Under the pieces are notes generated by a model. It made no database searches, had not been told where the DNA came from, and worked only from the letters and a program-made list of their open reading frames with translations. From an uncultured Clostridia bacterium (lineage in GTDB: Bacteria; Bacillota; Clostridia; Oscillospirales; Oscillospiraceae): a stretch of 8,835 nt of DNA. The stretch covers positions 1-8,835 of the forward strand of contig CAMEIK010000034.1 in the NCBI GenBank assembly GCA_945918315.1, given 5' to 3'. Of this stretch, positions 6,325 to 8,835 are shown in pieces (position 1 is the stretch's first letter; each line of letters begins with the position of its first letter). The position numbers were made by a program, and so were the translations under genes.

Positions 6325-6669
6325 ATGGCAAAAAATAACTTCCGGGGAATGCCCGGCGGAATGAATCAGGCCGCTATGCTGAAGCAGGCCCAGAAAATGC
6401 AGCAGGAGATGCTGCGGATGCAGGAAGAGCAGGAAAACAAAACCTTTACCGCTAAGGCGGGAGGCGGCGTGGTGGCTGCCACGGTGAACGGAAAGCACGA
6501 ACTGGTGGAGCTGACGATTCAGCCCGAAGCTGTGGATCCTGAAGATGTGGAAATGCTCCAGGATACGGTTATCGCGGCCGTGAACGAGGCAATGCGGATG
6601 GCGGACACTGAGGCTGCCAATAACATGTCCCGGCTGACCGGTGGACTCAACCTGGGCGGACTGTTCTAA
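6325..6669 (+). CDS. ebfC: YbaB/EbfC family nucleoid-associated protein
   Basis: A small DNA-binding protein that forms dimers and coats or bends DNA; its exact role beside dnaX and recR is not settled. At 114 aa the length is typical. The start is Gly/Met/Asn-rich (MAKNNFRGMPGGMNQAAML), followed by a long helix (LKQAQKMQQEMLRMQEEQE). Next come the family core AGGGVVAATVNGKHELVELTI and the conserved PEAVDPEDVEMLQDTVIAAVNEA. The C-terminus, LTGGLNLGGLF, is the usual glycine-rich ending. The gene lies between dnaX and recR, 16 bp and 10 bp from its neighbours, the standard arrangement in most bacteria. Orthologues are also called yaaK (Bacillus) and ybaB (E. coli). Confidence 0.95.
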   Translation: MAKNNFRGMPGGMNQAAMLKQAQKMQQEMLRMQEEQENKTFTAKAGGGVVAATVNGKHELVELTIQPEAVDPEDVEMLQDTVIAAVNEAMRMADTEAANNMSRLTGGLNLGGLF

Positions 6670-6674
6670 GGAGG
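6668..6674 (+). promoter_or_regulatory. ribosome binding site fixing the recR start
   Basis: AAGGAGG overlaps the ebfC stop codon (TAA, 6667-6669) and lies five bases before ATG at 6680. An earlier in-frame ATG at 6641 lies within ebfC and would give a non-homologous 13-residue extension, so 6680 is chosen. Confidence 0.85.
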
Positions 6675-6679
6675 AAGCT

Positions 6680-7279
6680 ATGCAGTTTTTTCCCGCCGCG
6701 CTGCAGAATCTGACAGACCAGTTTGCCCGTCTTCCCGGTATTGGCGGAAAAACTGCCCAGCGTCTGGCGTTTCATGTACTGGAGCTTCCTTTAGAGGATG
6801 CTCAGAGTTTTGCCGATGCCATTTTGGAGGCAAAACGCCAGGTACACACCTGTCCGGTTTGCCAGAATCTGACGGACCGGGAGGTTTGCCCCATCTGTGA
6901 TGATGACAGCCGCGACAGAAGTACGGTTTGCGTGGTGGCAGAACCCAAGGATGTAATCGCGATGGAGCGGTCCCGGGAGTTCCGCGGTGTCTATCACGTC
7001 CTTCATGGCGTCATTTCTCCGCTGAATCATGTGACCCAGGAAGATATCCGAATCCGTGAGCTTCTGAAGCGTGTGGCATCCGGTGAGATTTCCGAGGTAA
7101 TCATGGCCACAAATCCGGACACGGAGGGCGAAGCAACGGCTATGTACATTTCCCGGCTCCTGCGTCCCATGGAGGTCAAGGTTACCCGGCTTGCCTATGG
7201 GGTTCCTGTGGGAAGCCAGCTGGAATATGCCGATGAGGTTACCCTGTCCCGGGCTTTGGAGGGCCGGCAGGAGATGTGA
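6680..7279 (+). CDS. recR: recombination mediator protein RecR
   Basis: Acts with RecO (and RecF) to load RecA on SSB-coated single-stranded DNA during gap repair. At 199 aa it has the standard length. The helix-hairpin-helix is at about residues 8-30 (RLPGIGGKTAQRLAF). The zinc finger has C58, C61, C70 and C73 in the usual CxxC-x8-CxxC spacing. The Toprim domain begins near VCVVAEPKDVIAME and contains the NPDTEGEATAMYI motif. The C-terminal signature AYGVPVGSQLEYADEVTL is intact. It is the last gene of the dnaX-ebfC-recR group and is followed by a strong terminator. In Bacillus, bofA follows close by; here the next gene is convergent. Confidence 0.97.
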   Translation: MQFFPAALQNLTDQFARLPGIGGKTAQRLAFHVLELPLEDAQSFADAILEAKRQVHTCPVCQNLTDREVCPICDDDSRDRSTVCVVAEPKDVIAMERSREFRGVYHVLHGVISPLNHVTQEDIRIRELLKRVASGEISEVIMATNPDTEGEATAMYISRLLRPMEVKVTRLAYGVPVGSQLEYADEVTLSRALEGRQEM

Positions 7280-7360
7280 CAAACAAAGCCGGATATGGCA
7301 GAGGGGATTTGTTTTGAATTCCGGATTGTCACATTGTTCATACATATCTGCCAAATAGTA

Positions 7361-7392
7361 AGAGCTTCCCTGTTGCGGGAAGCTCTCTTTTT
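7361..7392 (+). terminator. strong intrinsic terminator of the recR operon
   Basis: AGAGCTTCCC (7361-7370) pairs perfectly with GGGAAGCTCT (7377-7386) over a 6-base loop, and the stem is followed by CTTTTTT (to 7392). This is the end of the operon on the + strand. The same stem could act for the convergent membrane-protein gene, but on that strand the following sequence (TACTATTTGG) is poor in T, so the activity there is probably weaker. Confidence 0.92.
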
Positions 7393-7394
7393 GC

Positions 7395-8681
7395 TTATTT
7401 TTCTGTGACCAGCATGTTGGGCCAGCGTTTTTCCATATATGCATCGTCATAGCGGGCATCCAGGAACTGGGCGATGACGCTGTCCGGTCTGGGGTTTGAC
7501 TGACGGTCGGTATACCGCAACATGGCGGCGGAGGTGAGCAGCCCGTTACATACCATAACAAAAACGATGATCCAGGTTGTAATTTTCCCCGGCAAGGGCG
7601 GAAGCTTTTCAATAGCCTTGTCCATAGGGGGATAGAGCACCTTTATCCATGCGACGGACAATAGACCCCAGAAAACGCAGTAAAGCACATTGGTACGGCC
7701 GCCGATATTCAGGGGCATTTCACTGTAATCCCAGAATACGGTGCCGAAAACCAGTTCGGTAAAGACACTGCACAGGTATTCGTAAACACCACCGATAATG
7801 AAACCTGCCAGGAAAATGTATCGGTCCGGCTTGTGGGCAATGCGTTGGAGTGTCACGGTGAGAACAACCGCACCAAGGCCCCACACGAAGCTGAAAGCGC
7901 CGTACAGTACGCTGGAACGGCTCATCCAGTAACCGGCCGTGACCCGGCAGAATGCCATCTCAATCAGCGCCCCCAGGAAGGAAGAGACCAGGAACACCCA
8001 CACCATCTTGTCAAAGCAGATACCCTTGGCGAACACATAGTTTCCCTCCTGGGTATTTTCCTCTCCGATTCCGGGATAGGCCTTTTGCAGACGGCGCCAG
8101 ATCGTATCGGACATCCGTCGGGCCAGGTACTGCGTTGTTTCCTGCCGGGCTTCCTCCATAGGGGTGGAGCGGTTTGTGCGCAGGGTATAGAGCACGCTGA
8201 AAAAATCTATGGCAACCAGCACCGCGGCGGCAATGACAACGATTCTAACCGCCAATGCAGGCATCAGCGTCACCAGGCTGAAAACAAGAGGATGAACGAT
8301 CAGATAGAATAGCAGGTATACGCCGGCAACAAGAAAGCGTAAGGGGATGCCATTCCGTCCGGAGGCGGTCCCTGAACAGTAGTCTGCGGAGGCGTATTTC
8401 CGGCTGATACCCTTTAGAAACTGATTGCTGAGTGCCTGCACAAGGCACAGAACAACCCATATCATTCCATATTCCAGAAAAACATTTTTCAGCGTGGCCA
8501 GCGCCGGGAGCAACAGAGCGGCGGCAATGCCATAGGGGAGATTGACGGGCAGATTCAGAAAGCCGCGGTTTACAAATCGGCGGTCTCTGACAGCCACAAT
8601 ACAGACTTCGATACCCCAGGCAATGAAAGAATACAGCAGCAGATAGAGTAAAAGGTCCATGGGCGTGTAGGAGATTTCCAT
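7395..8681 (-). CDS. CmpB-like 'putative ABC transporter permease' membrane protein, two-repeat form
   Basis: A 428-aa polytopic membrane protein of unknown function. About ten hydrophobic segments are seen, near residues 9-31, 48-64, 70-88, 115-137, 142-165, 227-245, 258-278, 288-306, 331-348 and 368-388. A charged linker (about 168-225) separates two halves. The C-terminal half has the hallmarks of the CmpB-like family (ABC_trans_CmpB): SRSSVLYGAFSFVWGLGA, then GGVYEYLCSVFTE, FWDYSEMPLNIGGRTN and a Trp-Gly before the last helix. The N-terminal half repeats the first part only (SFIAWGIEV, RGFLNLPVNLPYGIAAA). No ATP-binding partner gene is beside it, so the 'ABC permease' label is a family name and not evidence of transport. 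The start at 8681 is chosen for AAAGGA (complement of 8694-8699), 12 bases upstream; Met8 has no ribosome binding site. Confidence 0.82.
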   Translation of the reverse strand: MEISYTPMDLLLYLLLYSFIAWGIEVCIVAVRDRRFVNRGFLNLPVNLPYGIAAALLLPALATLKNVFLEYGMIWVVLCLVQALSNQFLKGISRKYASADYCSGTASGRNGIPLRFLVAGVYLLFYLIVHPLVFSLVTLMPALAVRIVVIAAAVLVAIDFFSVLYTLRTNRSTPMEEARQETTQYLARRMSDTIWRRLQKAYPGIGEENTQEGNYVFAKGICFDKMVWVFLVSSFLGALIEMAFCRVTAGYWMSRSSVLYGAFSFVWGLGAVVLTVTLQRIAHKPDRYIFLAGFIIGGVYEYLCSVFTELVFGTVFWDYSEMPLNIGGRTNVLYCVFWGLLSVAWIKVLYPPMDKAIEKLPPLPGKITTWIIVFVMVCNGLLTSAAMLRYTDRQSNPRPDSVIAQFLDARYDDAYMEKRWPNMLVTEK

Positions 8682-8707
8682 TTAGTATCACAATCCTTTC
8701 GTTTGAT

Positions 8708-8720
8708 ATGATTTTATCAT
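8708..8720. promoter_or_regulatory. palindrome over the -10 box of the membrane-protein promoter
   Basis: ATGAT (8708-8712) and ATCAT (8716-8720) are inverted around three T residues, covering the predicted -10 (8711-8716). The heptamer CTTTCGT lies on both sides, at 8696-8702 and 8721-8727, as a direct repeat 25 bp apart. This placement would suit a repressor site, but the sequence is AT-rich and short enough for chance. Confidence 0.3.
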
Positions 8721-8739
8721 CTTTCGTGTCCCTTGACCA
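8711..8739 (-). promoter_or_regulatory. predicted promoter of the membrane-protein gene
   Basis: Read on the - strand: TGGTCA (complement of 8734-8739, four of six consensus bases), a 17-bp spacer, and TAAAAT (complement of 8711-8716), preceded by TGA, which makes an extended -10. Transcription would start near 8704, leaving a leader of about 23 bases before the ATG at 8681. Confidence 0.6.
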
Positions 8740-8755
8740 GCCTGTGGGAAATACC

Positions 8756-8767
8756 TTTTCGCGAAAA
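8756..8767. repeat. 12-bp perfect palindrome TTTTCGCGAAAA
   Basis: A perfect 12-bp palindrome lying 17 bp upstream of the -35 box of the membrane-protein promoter. It may be a protein-binding site; no protein can be named from the sequence. Confidence 0.45.
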
Positions 8768-8779
8768 CTTGCAGAAAGA

Positions 8780-8827
8780 CCTTTCGGAAAATGTGCCCGT
8801 ACTGGCGGGGGCGGGGGTTCCGAAAGG
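8780..8827. repeat. 10-bp inverted repeat with GC-rich loop at the right edge
   Basis: CCTTTCGGAA (8780-8789) is the exact complement of TTCCGAAAGG (8818-8827). The 28-base interior can itself pair CCCG (8796-8799) with CGGG (8806-8809) and contains two runs of five G. On either strand it could form a stable RNA hairpin. The tail on the + strand is CCTTGTTT up to the window edge, and on the - strand it is TCTTTCTGC. Neither is a clean T tract, so a terminator for a gene beyond the edge is possible but not shown. No gene is seen between 8682 and 8835. Confidence 0.55.
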
Positions 8828-8835
8828 CCTTGTTT

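Noticed and set aside
7296..7353. TGGCAGA / TCTGCCA inverted repeat between recR and its terminator
   Set aside because: Seven bases across a 44-base loop with no T tract; probably chance. The strong terminator just downstream explains the gap.
8803..8818. G-quadruplex in the GGCGGGGGCGGGGG stretch
   Set aside because: There are only two long G runs; four separate runs are needed unless the runs are split artificially.

Overview
The window is an ordinary chromosomal housekeeping region of a Gram-positive bacterium, most likely a clostridium of the Oscillospirales/Ruminococcaceae kind. Evidence for this is the gene order SRP RNA-dnaX-ebfC-recR (the same as Bacillus subtilis scr-dnaX-yaaK-recR), a large SRP RNA with an Alu domain, a DacF-type carboxypeptidase close to an RsuA/RluB pseudouridine synthase, strong AGGAGG-type ribosome binding sites, and moderate GC with mostly ATG starts. 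Genus cannot be fixed by eye.

Left part (1-3970, all + strand): the 3' part of a D-alanyl-D-alanine carboxypeptidase gene (peptidoglycan trimming), then an rRNA pseudouridine synthase 56 bp further on. After a promoter-bearing gap come an RpiR/MurR-type regulator and an HI0933-family flavoprotein whose start overlaps the regulator's end by 11 bp, so these two form a translationally coupled pair.

Middle (3971-7394, + strand): a strong sigma-A-type promoter drives acpP (acyl carrier protein). About 40 bp after acpP begins a large SRP RNA, followed without a visible terminator by dnaX, ebfC and recR. These encode the clamp-loader subunit, a nucleoid-associated DNA-binding protein and a recombination mediator. 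The run ends at a textbook intrinsic terminator at 7361-7392. The ends of the SRP RNA can pair in an uninterrupted 24-bp helix (4359-4382 with 4637-4660). This suggests that a long acpP-SRP RNA-dnaX transcript could be cut by RNase III to release the RNA.

Right part (7395-8835): a convergent gene on the - strand encodes a polytopic membrane protein of the CmpB-like 'putative ABC transporter permease' family, apparently built from two related halves. It has its own promoter (TGGTCA-17-TGATAAAAT on the - strand). The final 150 bp hold several palindromes and no gene.

I found no CRISPR, transposase, phage, toxin-antitoxin or other accessory system. The points most worth checking are the structure and processing of the SRP RNA locus, the duplicated CmpB-like protein and the symmetric elements around its promoter.
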